Of a stretch of 64,000 bases of DNA, positions 22,008 to 34,080 are shown one piece after another; positions within the stretch are counted from its first letter, which is position 1, and every line of letters begins with the position of its first letter. A program made the position numbers and the translations under genes. Origin of the DNA: Staphylotrichum longicolle (Eukaryota > Ascomycota > Sordariomycetes > Sordariales > Chaetomiaceae). The DNA lies in the NCBI GenBank assembly GCA_019096155.1, contig JAHCVI010000001.1, forward strand, positions 2,790,001 to 2,854,000. Reading direction: 5' to 3'. Below the pieces are notes generated by a model. The model searched no databases and was not told where the DNA came from. It worked only from the letters and a program-made list of their open reading frames with translations.

Positions 22008-23128
22008 ATGGAATCCTTCTTTAATGAGGCCGAAAAGGTACGTTCCCACACGTCGCTCAACCCCCGCTTCTGTCCCTCCCCTAACTTGAACCGTCAACGT
22101 CTGCGCAGCGCTTCGTTCTCGCCGAGATTATCAAGCTTAGCCAGCTCGATGTGGGCGTTATCGTCGACTTCATCAAGTCGCATGGGATACAGCCAGACTG
22201 GCTCCACATGCAGCTTCCCGGAGGTAGGCATTATTCCTCGGCTGTCCTGTCAAGATACCGGACCCAGCGCGAGGTTCCTAACTTGGGCGCGCAGGCCGCA
22301 GCATGAGCCAATGTCTCCATGCAGCAGAGGTCATGTTCCAGGCACCGATGCCCCCGCCTGTGATCTCTCCGCTGAAGCGAAAGTCCTTGGGTGATCTTCC
22401 CGACTACGTCTCGAAAAGACAGGCCGTCGCATCTCCCGGCGAGGTGTCCCCGCGTGCATTTCACCCGGCTTCCATACAATCTGCGTCCGGAGCGCACCCT
22501 GTGAACATCCAGCCGCGACCTAATGGCTACGTTCCGAGCCCGCCAACCCTCGCTCCAGCTGTCTCAGCCTCGCCCTATAATCCGGCTCCGACGGGCCGTA
22601 AGCGCGGTCGTCCCCCAAAGGCGATCCAAAGTACCTGGCAGGTTTCGACCCTCCACCCTCTCACGCCTGCCCCCACCGCGCAATCCCCCGCGACGACCGC
22701 CGCTCCTCAGCCACACAGCCCTGGTGTATATGCTTACCAGCCGCCTTCCTCAAACCATGGACTGCCAGATGCGAAGCTGAGAAAAAGGGCGCTCCCCCGC
22801 GCGGCGCGGCCAGCTGCAGAGCCGCCTGTCAGATCCGCCGGGGACAGACTATCAGAACTGGGGGACGACACAATGCGAGTACTATCAAGGACAAACCGCC
22901 GAACCTCCGGCCCGGGAGCGGCCTCCATCAAATTATGCCCCCATTCTGCCTCGGCCACGCAGCCCACTCCCCCCCATGAGGGAGCTACCACGCCCCGCAT
23001 CCACGGAACCAAGACATTTCAGGGCGACGCCCCCAGAAGCTTCTCCAGAAACCGCGGGTAAAGACAAGCAGGCGTCGGTAACGGAACCGGTCAAGGCGGA
23101 CTACGACCGTCCAAAGCATGCATCGTGA
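22008..23128 (+). CDS. Hypothetical AT-hook protein, frame-disrupted near the end
   Basis: Function not recognised. Three exons: 22008-22037, 22109-22223 and 22295 onward, with GTACGT..GCAG and GTAGGC..GCAG introns. The N-terminus (MESFFNEAEKRFVLAEIIKL and then LDVGVIVDFIKSHGIQPDW) is helical and looks like a conserved fungal domain. A basic KRKS patch and an AT-hook (GRKRGRPPKA) follow in a Pro/Ser-rich region, suggesting a nuclear DNA-binding protein. The open frame runs to 23061 but loses protein character near 22785, where another frame takes over (GTDYQNWGTTQCEYYQGQTA, then PILPRPRSPLPPMRELPRP) and stops at 23126-23128. One extra base in the A5 run near 22783 would explain it. Confidence 0.72.
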
Positions 23129-23473
23129 CGGTTGGCATAAGCACATTCCTTTTTCCTCTGATACAGCCGGTCTACACTCGGGGTATGCAGGATGAAGGCC
23201 GTGGTTTCCTTTCCTCTCTCTTTCGACTGAGAGGACACATTTTCGTCTTCTTAACAACATCGAGAGCCTCACTCGGACAGCCTGGCGTCTGGCCACTTAG
23301 GCACGGCAGGATAATTGGACATCAGAACGACAACAGAACATCACAACGACAAACGACAGAACGACAGCGCAACGACGCGACGGCCGACTGACTAGCCACC
23401 AACAATACGATTTCTCCTACGTACTTTTTATGCTGTACGACGTCGACGAGCGGCCGGGAGCATGGCCGCATGG

Positions 23474-23500
23474 CACGAGCACGAGCACGAGCACGACAAC
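23474..23500. repeat. CACGAG hexanucleotide repeat
   Basis: About four adjacent CACGAG/ACGAGC units. Confidence 0.8.
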
Positions 23501-25982
23501 TGTGCATGGGTTCTTGACGAACGACGAATTCTTGATTTAGACGGCGTGAAGAACGAACGAACGACCAAAAATCTTGCCTGGTTCCTTCCTTGAGTTTATC
23601 TCCTAATTTCTCACTGCCCCTTTCACTGGGCACGCCTCGGGTTTCCTATTCGTCTCTTGGGATCTAAGTTTCTGTTTACCTTTACATGACTTATTCGTGT
23701 ATGATGATGAGCCTCGGCGTTTTCGCAGGAGACCAGGCTGCCCACTCAGGTTGGGTTGGCAGCACGTGGGAGTAGAGAGAGGAAGATGGTTCATTATGGT
23801 GGATTGTATGATACGTGTAGCAAGATCTGGACGGTTCCTTTTGGGGGAAAAGGGGGATATGCCAGATGGAGCGGTAATTGTAATCGTATTGCAGAGATGG
23901 TTACTTGGACAGCTGTCTCTGAGCCTCTTTTGTGTTTCAATGATGGGTTCCCAAAGAAAAAGTCTCCCACGACGATGAAGGGGGAGGGTAGAAAATCCAA
24001 GGACTTGTTGAGGTTGATGGTCTAGTTACTTGGTTTGAGTAGTGTCGTGACGGGAGAGAGGGCTGCCAACGGGAATGCAGGGGATCTCAGAACTGCGTGG
24101 AAAAACCCCCCACGCAACACTCCCATAACTACCATTTAATCTATAATAAGCTGAGCAACTTGACACGACGTCCATCGTCTACGGCCAAGCCCACGGACGG
24201 GTACCGCATCTCCCCGTGCCAATCAAGACAGACCACACGACCCAACCAGCCAACCAGATACCACTGCGGGCTTTGGGGAGTCCAGGGGATTGACAATTGA
24301 TGGACAGATGTACCATGCGAGTTGGGCCCCTGGGTCCCGTGTTTTGCCCAACCAGATTTCAGAAGGGGGGTGGACGGGATGAATGGACGCTACCAATTGA
24401 AATCAAAGGCTGTCTATCTCGCCATATGTCTACGTACGGGATATGGCTGTTTGTGATGGTCTGGTTCACGGCTGTTGTAGGTTGTGTTTGAGGGGGTGAT
24501 GGATGCTGGGTACATACCAACTCCTGCCTGTCTGTCCGCCGGGCAGGGCTGGGGTGTGTTTGGATGGTTTATCAACAAAGGGGAGAGAGTGTGTCGAGCG
24601 TGTTCTTCGAGCCAAAAGGGGGCGTACGAATTCGAAGGGGGGGAAGGGGTTGCGTAGCAACCGAAACTTGTTCTGTCAGGCCAAGGTGTTGTCGGTTTTG
24701 TTGTCTCGAGGACATTAAGGTTGCTCTGCTATCACTGCGATAGCCAAGACCACGCTCTCCCAGCTTCTCATGTCTGGTGAAAAGAGGGATTGGGTTGTTG
24801 TATTCTGCAGTGTGTCTGGTGCCGACCGTGATTAGGTTGCAAACCCTCTTTGGTGATAACTCTGACTTAAGGGACCTCTCGGTTTGATCGGGGCGGTTCT
24901 GGGAGTCTTGGGTCTTGTAAAAACGCTTGTATAATTTCCAAAAAAAAAAAGAAAACTGTTGGTTGTTTGTTCTGACTGTTTTCTGCTTGTGTATTGTTCT
25001 GGATGAGAACTGGGGCATTTGCTCGAGCCATCCAGAGTATGAACTGAAACTGACCCAAGGGACTTGTTGATATCCCGAAAACTACACAGGAAAATGGTTG
25101 AAGTTCTCTTCAAACCCTAATCTTCGTGATAATGTCTCAGTTGTAGCTACTCTCTTAAACGCCAAAACAAGTTCGTGAACTTCTGCTCCATGGCAAAATC
25201 TCACCACCCCTACCAAGATTTGTACCGACCCTCCAACTAATTCAACTTCCCATTCGGTAACTTGACAAACCCAACCACGACAGCTCCTGCTCACGAACCC
25301 GACACAAGTTATCCTCACCTCCACAAAGCAGTGACTCCCACCCTCAAGCTCATAGCAGCAGCAACACCCACTCCTCCGCAACCCAGCCACCAAGCCCCTC
25401 GGCCCCCCTTCCTACGCCTCAGGCGTCCAATAGTGCTACAAATGAATATGTAGGTCGGCACAAAGCAGTACTCTCCCAAAACAGCTTCCGGCTGAGTCTT
25501 GTGGCAAACCCCGACAACTCCGCCGCCCCTGTGTCAACCCAAGCCGCCCTACCAGCCATACGAGTGGCGCACCAACCCTGGCGTGTGAGCCCGCATGTTG
25601 TGGCGTGGTGGGTGCGTGGAGCGGGGGAGGGTGAAAGAGGGGGCTTTATGTTTGAGAAGAAGGGGAAGGGAGTGTGAGTGTGTGCTCGGTCATGCATCAC
25701 ACAGTGTGGCGGGGAGGGGGGCCGTGGAAGGTTTCACCAGTCAAGCTTGCCAAGTTCTGGTGTGGTGTGTACGAGTATGTCGGTGGAGCATGATGCAGCA
25801 GGTCAACAACAGAGGCGGCAGTGTGTATTCTGGCGGTGTGTTCTGGCGGTGAGAGGTTCGTTTGAGCTATAAGATCGCCATGCCCCCATCTTGCTTCCAC
25901 GAGCACGCACTTGGGACGACTGGCCAGCTCGGATGACCTTCCACCCAACGACAGCAGGGCCATTTCCGTACGATGACTCGCA

Positions 25983-26047
25983 TGGCCTCCACCACGAGGC
26001 ACGCACGCAAACGCCCGAGAATTCGCGTGGCCTCCACCACGAGGCAC
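25983..26047. repeat. 20-bp direct repeat, 45-bp period
   Basis: TGGCCTCCACCACGAGGCAC occurs at 25983-26002 and again, identical, at 26028-26047. The repeat contains an internal inverted motif (CCTC..GAGG). Confidence 0.85.
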
Positions 26048-27455
26048 ACAGCGCCCGCCTCTGCAGACCCGGGTCGTTTTTCCTCAACGACGGCGGCACT
26101 CGGAGCTCACCGGACCGAGAGGGGAGCGGGGGCTTGAGCCAAAAAACCTACCGAAACCTCACCGGGCTCGATGGAAGGAACGAGACTGACACAAAAAACC
26201 TCCCGAAGCGCGCCGTTGCCGCCCCAACCAACGTGCGGGCCAAAACACACACAACACACACAAGCCGACTGTGCAGCATCGCCACTCTCCGGTGGAGTCT
26301 CGCCGGCTGGAGAGAATCAGCTCGAACGTCGGGCCCCGCCGCCTCCAAGGAAACAAGCTCGACTGAATAACCGGGAGTGCCCCGTCAGAGCCAGGCACCA
26401 AAAGACGGAGTCGCGAAACGACATCAGGGCACGGGATTGGCAGGGGAGTTCCAAGTTCTGAGGATTCGCCGTTACTTGGTAGGGGGTTTTCCAGGGTCTG
26501 TCCGACCCGCGACCTGCGCAACGTGGAGGAAGAAGAAAGAAGCGAGAATCGGCTCGTGTATGCATGGACAGGGCCCTGGAAGCGAGTGGTCGAGAGAAGT
26601 CCGGTTTGACCAACGTGGCAGCCCGATCTGCGATCAAGATCTCCGGCCGGTGATGTAACGCTGGAGAGGGGGGTGAATACGAAGAAACCAGGCTCTGTCA
26701 ACCAGGGGTCTGTCGAGGGGTCCTAATCTCCTAATCGATTCGCAAGCAGGCAAGCCAGGGCCAGATGCAAATAGTCTCGATCCCGCGGGGTGGAAAGTTG
26801 GAAGGAAGTGGAGCAGAGGGGAAGAGAAAGGCCGCACTCGGGCTGGAAGCGTAAGCAACGGGCCAACGGCGGATGGGAAGACAAAGGTTACGGTTGTCGT
26901 CGGGCAGCTGAGATGACGACAGGGAGGATGCTGTTGACGGTGCAGCCTGGGAAATGAGGTGAGGAGATGGTCTGAGCAGGCCCTGCGTCTGTCTCCACGC
27001 GCGACCCGGAAAATCTCTGTGTGGATGAATAAAGGCCGTTTGCTGGTCCATTCTCTGGATGCTTCCATGTGTTCCGGGCGGGCCACCCGGAGCGGGACCA
27101 AGGAAGCGGGAAATTGCGTTCGGTGGGTTCGGGTCGGAAGTTGGAAACAGCGTTTGGATTTGGAGCGGAGGAGGGGCAATCCCAGGGTCGCGAGTGAGGG
27201 GTAGCCCTGACTGAGAGGTTGAAATTGAGTCACTGCTGCCATGATGTACCTTTTTGGGTTTTCTTGCCATTGACGATGCTCAAAAAAACTGGTCTGTCCT
27301 ATGCAGGCGCGAGCTTTTGAGGTGTTGGTTAAAAATTCAGGGTCCATCCTGCCTGCTGCACCTCTGTGAAACTGACGCGAACCATGCTTGGATGCGCGTC
27401 AGAAGCGTGGTCGATTGGCCAGTGGTGTTTATTCTGGGAACCGTTGGATCAGCTC

Positions 27456-27492
27456 CAGCCAACCAGCCAGCCAGCCCAGCCAGCCAGGCCAG
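27456..27492. repeat. CCAG/CAGC repeat
   Basis: Run of about nine CCAG-like units with small interruptions. Confidence 0.8.
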
Positions 27493-29250
27493 TGCGGGGC
27501 TGCAAAGCATGCCCATCCCAGAAAACTTTCCGGTACCTGCGTCAGATACCCGGCGCTAGGCCCAGAACAGTGGGGAGTGCACAGTTGTTTTTTGTTTCAC
27601 CTTTGAAGAGGTCGCACTGTGGCTTGATGGGCAGCTGTGCCTGCCGTTGCTCGGGCCCCCTCGTTGTTTTGTTGTTGCACCTCGATAAAAACGGGATGCA
27701 GACTGGCCCGAGATTGTGTACTTGTAGGTGCCCAAGCAATCTTGATAAACTTTGAGACTCAATGAGAATGGATACGGGATACGGGTTGTTTTTTTTCTGT
27801 GTAAAATCGGAGAGGAGAGGGTCCTAGCTATGATGCCGCTAAAACCTGGAAGATACACGCTGGGGCCGGAGTATCTCTTGGTCACCATGCTGGCATGGTC
27901 GGTAGGAAGCACACGATGGATGATGGATGGGAGGCGTCCAAAGCCATAGCACGAGCCGACTTCCAAACTCGGTAAGGTAGGTAGAATGTTCGCCACCGCA
28001 GCAGCACGTGTGCTCGCTGAAGGTTATATGCCTCGACTGAGTTGAGCAGTGCTGACCCCATTTCGTACCGGAGGATAAGCTGCAGCGCCAATCCGCCATC
28101 GCGATGCTGCGAGTTCTGATTGTGGTTTAGAGCGGACGGGAGCCCGGGCGAGAGATGCTCTGTCTCTGTACAGTACCTGCTATACGGGGAGCACATACAC
28201 AAGAGGCACACCACCCCAAAAAATCAGTAGCGTCCTGCTAGCCTGCTTACGAAGTCCTATGCAGTAGTCGCAGGTGGCCTCGTGTAACGCCCACCCACAC
28301 CCCGATCGCGCGCAGTGCCGGCTGCTTGGCGGGAGGCCGATAGTGCGGCTCGGGTGCGGCTCCGTGTCGTGTTGGCGCTGCGAGGAATCGTGCATGGCCG
28401 GTCGTGTTGGCCGCCGGCCTAGATCGAGGGTTGCATTGTCCAATTTGTATCTCGGTAGAGAGTCCGCCATACGAGGCGACCATCACCACCAAGAATCAAA
28501 ACACGCCGGTTGTGAGATAGGTCGCCCGGAACGACCCAGCTGTCCTGGGATCGAAGCGGGGAGGGGCCAGGGTAGGGCTGATCGGATCGAAATGGGGCTG
28601 GAATGGAGTGGAACGCACTGCAACGAACACCTTCCCTTGCCGCAACACAAACAATTGTCTGAATCGCAGTTGGGTGTCAAAGACACTCCAAACATGGGCA
28701 CTTGAAACATCGCCATCAAAACATGCTAGGGCGAAGCTGTGTCGGCGTCGAGGTAGTCCGGGGATCGCTTGAGATCGGTCGGATCTTCCAAACTGTTGCT
28801 TCTTCCTGGCACGCCCAGCGCTTGGCGGATTGCCCTCGAACGCGAACCCATGCTGAGCTCAGGCCCCCCCCATGTCTGGATCGGACACACCCCCCCGGTC
28901 TGGGCTTGCAGTCAGCATGCCCACCCACACACCCGCACGCACACCCCTCCTCTCCACAACCAATGCCGCACACCAAGGCAAGGCACACAACCTGCAGGTT
29001 CATCAGGCCTGCGCAGACAAATAATGGCCCCCCAGCGCCGTCAGCTCCACGCGATCCGGACGCGTCTTGCTTGTGGACGGTCAACTACATTTAGCCGGGG
29101 AGCCCACTGCACACGGCCGAGCAGCTCACACTGGCAGTTTTGCGATTCTCAAAATTCCGTCCTTGGATTCAGGTTGTTAATTCCATCCCACCACTTCACA
29201 CCCGACCCCGGCAGCGAGATATCACTCTTTTGTCCGCTGGCCTTGGATAC

Positions 29251-29290
29251 GGAGCAGCAGCCTTCGGAGCAGCAGCCTTCGGAGCAGCAC
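29251..29290. repeat. 15-bp tandem repeat
   Basis: GGAGCAGCAGCCTTC occurs twice in tandem and starts a third time, about 690 bp upstream of the 29977 gene. Confidence 0.85.
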
Positions 29291-29976
29291 TCACACTCGG
29301 CACCTCGAACGGCTTGACACACCACGGCCGCCTCACATCAGCTTCTTAACCTTCTTTTTAGTCCCCGGTCCTCGTCACCCAACCCGTTTCCTGGAGAATC
29401 TCGAGTTCAGACGAAAAACCCCAACCAATCGTCTGTGGGCCCACATCGGGATTTGCCTACCTTAACACTTACAATACGGCAAAAGCTGGGAATGCCGGAT
29501 TTTGGAGCCAGTGCCAGTGACCAAATCGCATGAACACGGCCTTTGCAACCACAAACCTCTTCATTTCGGCGCAGCCCCGCAACGGCCATCGTCCGGGGAA
29601 GTCTGTCCTTCGTTTTTCGTCGTTCAGCTTCACCGGGAGTGACGTCGGTCTCAGCTTTCCGCCGGACGCACTTCCCAAGTTGACGGGAGAGAGAAGAGTG
29701 CAGGCTGGCGCTTGCACCTATCCGCCGCTCTTGAGGAGCACAGGCATCTTTCGCATAAAGACACCTCTGTGGGGCGTCTCCGGGGAGAAACTGGTGCCTT
29801 TTGCTGTCTTTGCGGACGACCTTTCCGACGGCTGGACGCAGGCTCCGTTTGCTCATCCGCCTCGAACGCCAACGGCAAGACGATAAAACTCGGCTCCAGC
29901 GCCCTCGATCCGACGGGTGCTGTCTCACCCTCATCTCGGCACCCCAGGTTTTCTCACGTTCTGGTAAACCGGGAAC

Positions 29977-31530
29977 ATGGCGATCCCCCCCACTGTCCCG
30001 GCAACGCTGGGCGCCGTTGCATTCCTCCCAACCGCGGCCATCATGGCCATGCACATTGTTCTCACACGGTCACCAGCAGACCGTGCAATGCCTGTAAGGG
30101 CAACGGCCATTGGCGCTGCGGCTCTTGAAGGCGTTATTCTCCTTGCCCTTCCCTTTCTCAGCGGTGCTCATGTCGCCACATGGGCCCCCAGGGCTCGTCC
30201 AAGGTGTCTGAGGAGTCTCTGGTTTGGCGCCGGCTTGTGTGTGTGCACAGTTGCTACGGCTGCTTCGGTGGCCAATATCATCTGCTTCAGCCGGATTGTC
30301 AACGATCCTCTGAGCACCATCCTCGGTTCGAAGTCGGACGACTTTGTGATGGCAGCTGCTGTCGTCTTGGGCTTTGCATTTGCGACACAGCTCACTTTTT
30401 TCATTTTCCACCTGGCCGTCGGAAGGGCCTCTTGGGGGTCGGAGCCCGAGCCGTCGAATCACCCGGAGGCAGGCCGTCGGTCAACAACACCTCGGATCAA
30501 ATCGAGTCCTTACCACGTGACCACCCGGATCTGGGCCAAGGGCCGGAGTAGCGAGTCGTTTGACCCACCGTCCACTCGGGAGTCGGGCGGCCTGCGCTCG
30601 CCCGCCATGAGCTCGATCCGGTCGTCTCTCTCACAAGTTATTCGGCCCATAACATCCAGATCCAGTTTGCTGTCGATAGGCCGCCACTCGTTCCACTGGC
30701 CGACCTCGCTCGATTTGGCTCGCCCTCCAGCTGACCGGTCGCGGTCAACGGAGGAGGGGTTCGACACCTGGGACACATCAGCCGTCGACCCGGACAACCG
30801 CAAGACAGTTCTCGGATCCTCCGCAGCCCCGGCGACGAATCGCGTCCTTGAGACCATCCCCGCCAGCCCACCGGTCAGCAGGAGCCCCAGCCCGCGCACC
30901 CCACTCCAAGAGGTCCTCCAGCCGCCGCCGCCCAGCAGGCAAAGGTCACGGAGCTACAGCTCCCGGCCCGGCTCGACCAGCACCGTCCACTCGCAGCGCT
31001 CCGCCTTCACCCAGCAGGTCTCACGCAGCGAGGCCCACATCCACCCGCTTCTCCGGTCCGACTCGCCCACGCCGCCCCCAACAGCCACGCCGGGCACCGT
31101 CGTCTTCGCCGCCCCCAACGCAGGGCAGGTCATCTCGGACCGCCAGAGCATCCGCAGCATGCAGAGCGTGCGCCGGCTGCGGAGCGAGAGCCTGCCCGGC
31201 GTGCCGAGCCCGCTCCGGAGCAGCGCGTCGGTCGAGTCGTTCCTGCACCGCCGCGAGGAGAGCGGGTCGACGCGGCCCGAGATCATGGAGGAGGTCGAGG
31301 AGGCGCCCATCGCACCCGTTGAGGAGGTACCCGCCGCCGAGGAAGAAAGCGGCGCCGCCGGCGGCGAGCGCAAGATGACGCCGCCCATCCCGGACTGGAT
31401 TCTCACGGCGGGCCTGCGGCTGAGCTTGGCGGTCTACAACACGCGCAAGTCGTCGAGGAGCGGAGACGATGTGCCGGGCGGCGCTGCTGCACAGCCAGCG
31501 TCAGCCGTGACGCCTGCAATGCAGGCGTGA
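29977..31530 (+). CDS. Predicted four-TM membrane protein with long disordered tail
   Basis: Function not recognised. One uninterrupted frame of 517 residues from ATG 29977. Four hydrophobic segments can be seen in the first 150 residues: about 10-30 (GAVAFLPTAAIMAMHIVL), 43-63 (GAAALEGVILLALPFL), 82-105 (FGAGLCVCTVATAASVANII) and 125-148 (AAAVVLGFAFATQLTFFIFH). The remaining 360 residues are Ser/Pro/Arg-rich and probably cytoplasmic, with many SRSP-like sites. A less polar patch near the end (IPDWILTAGLRLSLAVYN) may be a short conserved element. The topology fits a small tetraspanning membrane protein with a regulatory tail; no family name can be given. Confidence 0.82.
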   Translation: MAIPPTVPATLGAVAFLPTAAIMAMHIVLTRSPADRAMPVRATAIGAAALEGVILLALPFLSGAHVATWAPRARPRCLRSLWFGAGLCVCTVATAASVANIICFSRIVNDPLSTILGSKSDDFVMAAAVVLGFAFATQLTFFIFHLAVGRASWGSEPEPSNHPEAGRRSTTPRIKSSPYHVTTRIWAKGRSSESFDPPSTRESGGLRSPAMSSIRSSLSQVIRPITSRSSLLSIGRHSFHWPTSLDLARPPADRSRSTEEGFDTWDTSAVDPDNRKTVLGSSAAPATNRVLETIPASPPVSRSPSPRTPLQEVLQPPPPSRQRSRSYSSRPGSTSTVHSQRSAFTQQVSRSEAHIHPLLRSDSPTPPPTATPGTVVFAAPNAGQVISDRQSIRSMQSVRRLRSESLPGVPSPLRSSASVESFLHRREESGSTRPEIMEEVEEAPIAPVEEVPAAEEESGAAGGERKMTPPIPDWILTAGLRLSLAVYNTRKSSRSGDDVPGGAAAQPASAVTPAMQA

Positions 31531-32397
31531 TGGCGGAGTGGAGTCATTGTGCGTGGAGGGGCGGCGTTTTGTGTAATGATATATGACTGATGTGATGGAT
31601 CGATGCGAGAGATCCGAGAGCAGACGCTCACTTGTTCCTTCTTGGGGTTTTCTTTTCCTGTTTTCTGAGGGTGGGTGGCTTTGAGAAGTCTCTTTTTGGA
31701 GATTTGGATACGATACCAGTGATGACACATTAGCGCGGCGTTGGATGACATGGTTGAGGGGTATTGAACAGAGACGTCGGCCGTCTCGCGACGATATCCG
31801 GGAATATTGAGCTTTTAATTAGAGAATAGACAAAATCTTGTCAAACCTGATCGCATGTGGATGCGGGAACGGGAGAACAGAGGGCGGAGAAATGTGTTGC
31901 CAGATAATGGGGGTTTAGGAGGAAGGAATTCCACAACCAATTTTCTCTTATTCTTTCTTTTTCAAGACATGTTGCTGGTCGATCTGTGTGCCCAACTCCC
32001 CGTAGGTATGACGATGTGTTTTGCTTGAGAAGGTGGTGCAGGAAGGTGAGGAAGGGGCTCTGGCTTGGGGGCAAGTGTCAGCCCAAATCCCCAGGCGAGG
32101 CTGGCCTAGAAAAAAGCGGGGCATACCACCTGCTAGGCGACAGCGTGCCGCGTGCCCCAATTCCCCCCACTTTGCTCCAACCTGACCTCTTTCCTTCCAC
32201 CTGGTTTATCAACCGGCGCTCTGCTGCTGCCTTTCCTTTTGCCACAGAACAACTTCACCACACACGGCAGCTTTCGGGCACTGCAAAACCGCAGAACCAT
32301 CGGCACCTGGGCAATTCCTCTTTACTTGCCATCACACACCTCCCACCGAACCGATTCCTAGCCTAACCAGCCGTTGACGGCACGCGAATTGCCCACC
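31531..32397. promoter_or_regulatory. Intergenic between 29977 gene and rad23
   Basis: Holds the 3' UTR of the membrane protein gene and the promoter of rad23. The 200 bp before the rad23 start are pyrimidine-rich. No coding signal. Confidence 0.5.
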
Positions 32398-34080
32398 ATG
32401 AAGGTGACGTTCAAGGTATGTCAGGCTGGATCCGACCAGAGCTGAGGTGCGGACAGCTCTGGCCCGAAGCTGCCGCCCCGCACGCCCTCCCTCCCGCTCC
32501 CAGTCCTCCATCTTATTTTGCCCGTCACCGTTGGAGGGTTTCCTTGCTAATGCGCCATTGCTCCCATCTAGGATCTCAAGCAGCAGAAGTTCGTGCTCGA
32601 TGTCGAGCCGACAGATCTCGTAGGTTTACCCCTCTTCCCAGCTCGACAGGCGTCGCTGCCCCCGCCACCACCATGTTGTCCGGCGCCCCAGCTGTATTCT
32701 CTGCAACGACGGCGGTCCGCATATGCCTGCCGGCGCAGATCTTGTTTCGACCGTGTATCGCCGAACGAGAAAGTTGACAGGCGTTAGATTTCTGCTGTCA
32801 AGCAGAGGATTTCCGAAGAGCGGGGTTGGGACCCCAAGCTGCAGAAGCTCATCTACTCTGGTATGCCACCAGTATCCAGGCGCTGCGTCCGGGCATGATC
32901 TGACTGAGCGTTACAGGCAAGATCCTCAAGGATGAGGATACCGTCGAGTCGTACAAGATCGAGGAGAAGGGCTTTGTTGTCTGTGTTGTGAACAAGGTAT
33001 GCGTGGGGAGCCGTGGTGCAAATCGCTGATTGGGGCTAACGCTTTGGATGCAGCCCAAGGAACCCAAGCCCGCCCCAGCCCCCGAGGCATCCTCATCCGC
33101 TGCCGTTCCCGCCACTCCCGCGCCGGCACAAACATCTACCCCCGCGGCGCCCGCCGCTCCTGCCCAGACGTCTAGTGCCCCTGCTGCCGCTCCTGCGACA
33201 CCGACCCCGAATCGAACGGCCGCCGCCGACGCGGGCGCCGGCGATGCCAATGCCCTGGCGATGGGCGAGCAGCGTGCTGAGGCGATTGCCAACATGGAGG
33301 CCATGGGTTTTGAGAGAACACAGATCGACGCCGCCATGCGCGCTGCGTTCTACAACCCCGAGCGTGCTGTGGAGTATCTTCTGGGTGTACGTTCTGTCTT
33401 GCCAGCGTGATATGGCGTCGCTTCGAGAGCTTCGCAGCTAACCACGCGTTCAGGGTATCCCCGAGCATTTGCAACAACCGGCCGCTGGAGCTCGCCAGGC
33501 TGCCCCCGCTGCCTCGGCCGGCGACGCCCCTGCCCCTGCTGCTGGTGGCGATGACGATGGGAACGTGAACCTGTTCGACTTGGCTGCTCAGCAAGGTCGC
33601 GGCTCCGGAACGCGCGGTGCTGCCGGCGCAGGTGCGGGTGCCGCCGCCGCCGCCGCCGCCGCCGCAGCTGCTGGCGCGGGAGGCCAGCCCCAGGGCCTTG
33701 GGAACCTCGAGTGGCTTCGGCATAACCCTCACTTCCAACAACTCCGTCAGGTCGTGCAACAACAACCTCAGATGCTTGAGCCCCTTCTCCAGCAGCTCGG
33801 CGCCAGCAACCCTCAGCTCGCCCAGCTGATCGCCCAATACCCTGATCAGTTCCTCCACCTGCTTAGCGAGTCGGGTGACGACGACGCTCCGCTTCCTCCT
33901 GGAGCCCACCAGATCTCGGTCACTGAGGAGGAGCGCGACGCCATCGAGAGACTTACCCGCCTGGGCTTCACACAAGACCAAGCGATTCAGGCTTACTTTG
34001 CCTGCGACAAGAACGAGGAGCTGGCAGCGAATTTTCTCTTCGACCAGCCCGATGATGAGGATGACCTGAACATGCAGTAA
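32398..34080 (+). CDS. rad23: Rad23, UBL-UBA nucleotide excision repair and proteasome shuttle factor
   Basis: Links ubiquitinated proteins to the proteasome and stabilises the Rad4/XPC damage sensor. Six exons: 32398-32415, 32572-32619, 32788-32860, 32917-32996, 33054-33386 and 33454-34080, all with consistent phases, giving 392 residues. The first exon encodes only MKVTFK. The N-terminal ubiquitin-like domain occupies residues 1-73 (DLKQQKFVLDVEPTDLISAV, KLIYSGKILKDEDTVESYKI). Then an Ala/Pro linker, UBA1 (about 139-188, IANMEAMGFERTQIDAAMRA), an Ala tract, the XPC-binding STI1-like domain (about 268-325, LEWLRHNPHFQQLRQVVQQQ) and C-terminal UBA2 (about 338-383, AIERLTRLGFTQDQAIQAYF). Domain order and length are typical. 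Confidence 0.97.

Larger units (their letters stand above)
23129..29976. other. 6.8 kb gene-poor stretch
   Basis: No open frame here shows a family motif or protein-like composition. The longest (26634-27347, minus, 237 codons) is rich in Pro, Arg and Ser and looks like noise. I see no transposon ends, no long terminal repeats and no tRNA. It contains several short repeats (listed separately) and A/T runs near 24940. The last kilobase is presumably the promoter of the 29977 gene. Confidence 0.5.

Noticed and set aside
26634..27347. 237-codon minus-strand frame in the gene-poor stretch
   Set aside because: Pro/Arg/Ser-rich translation without any domain; overlapping frames are equally open.
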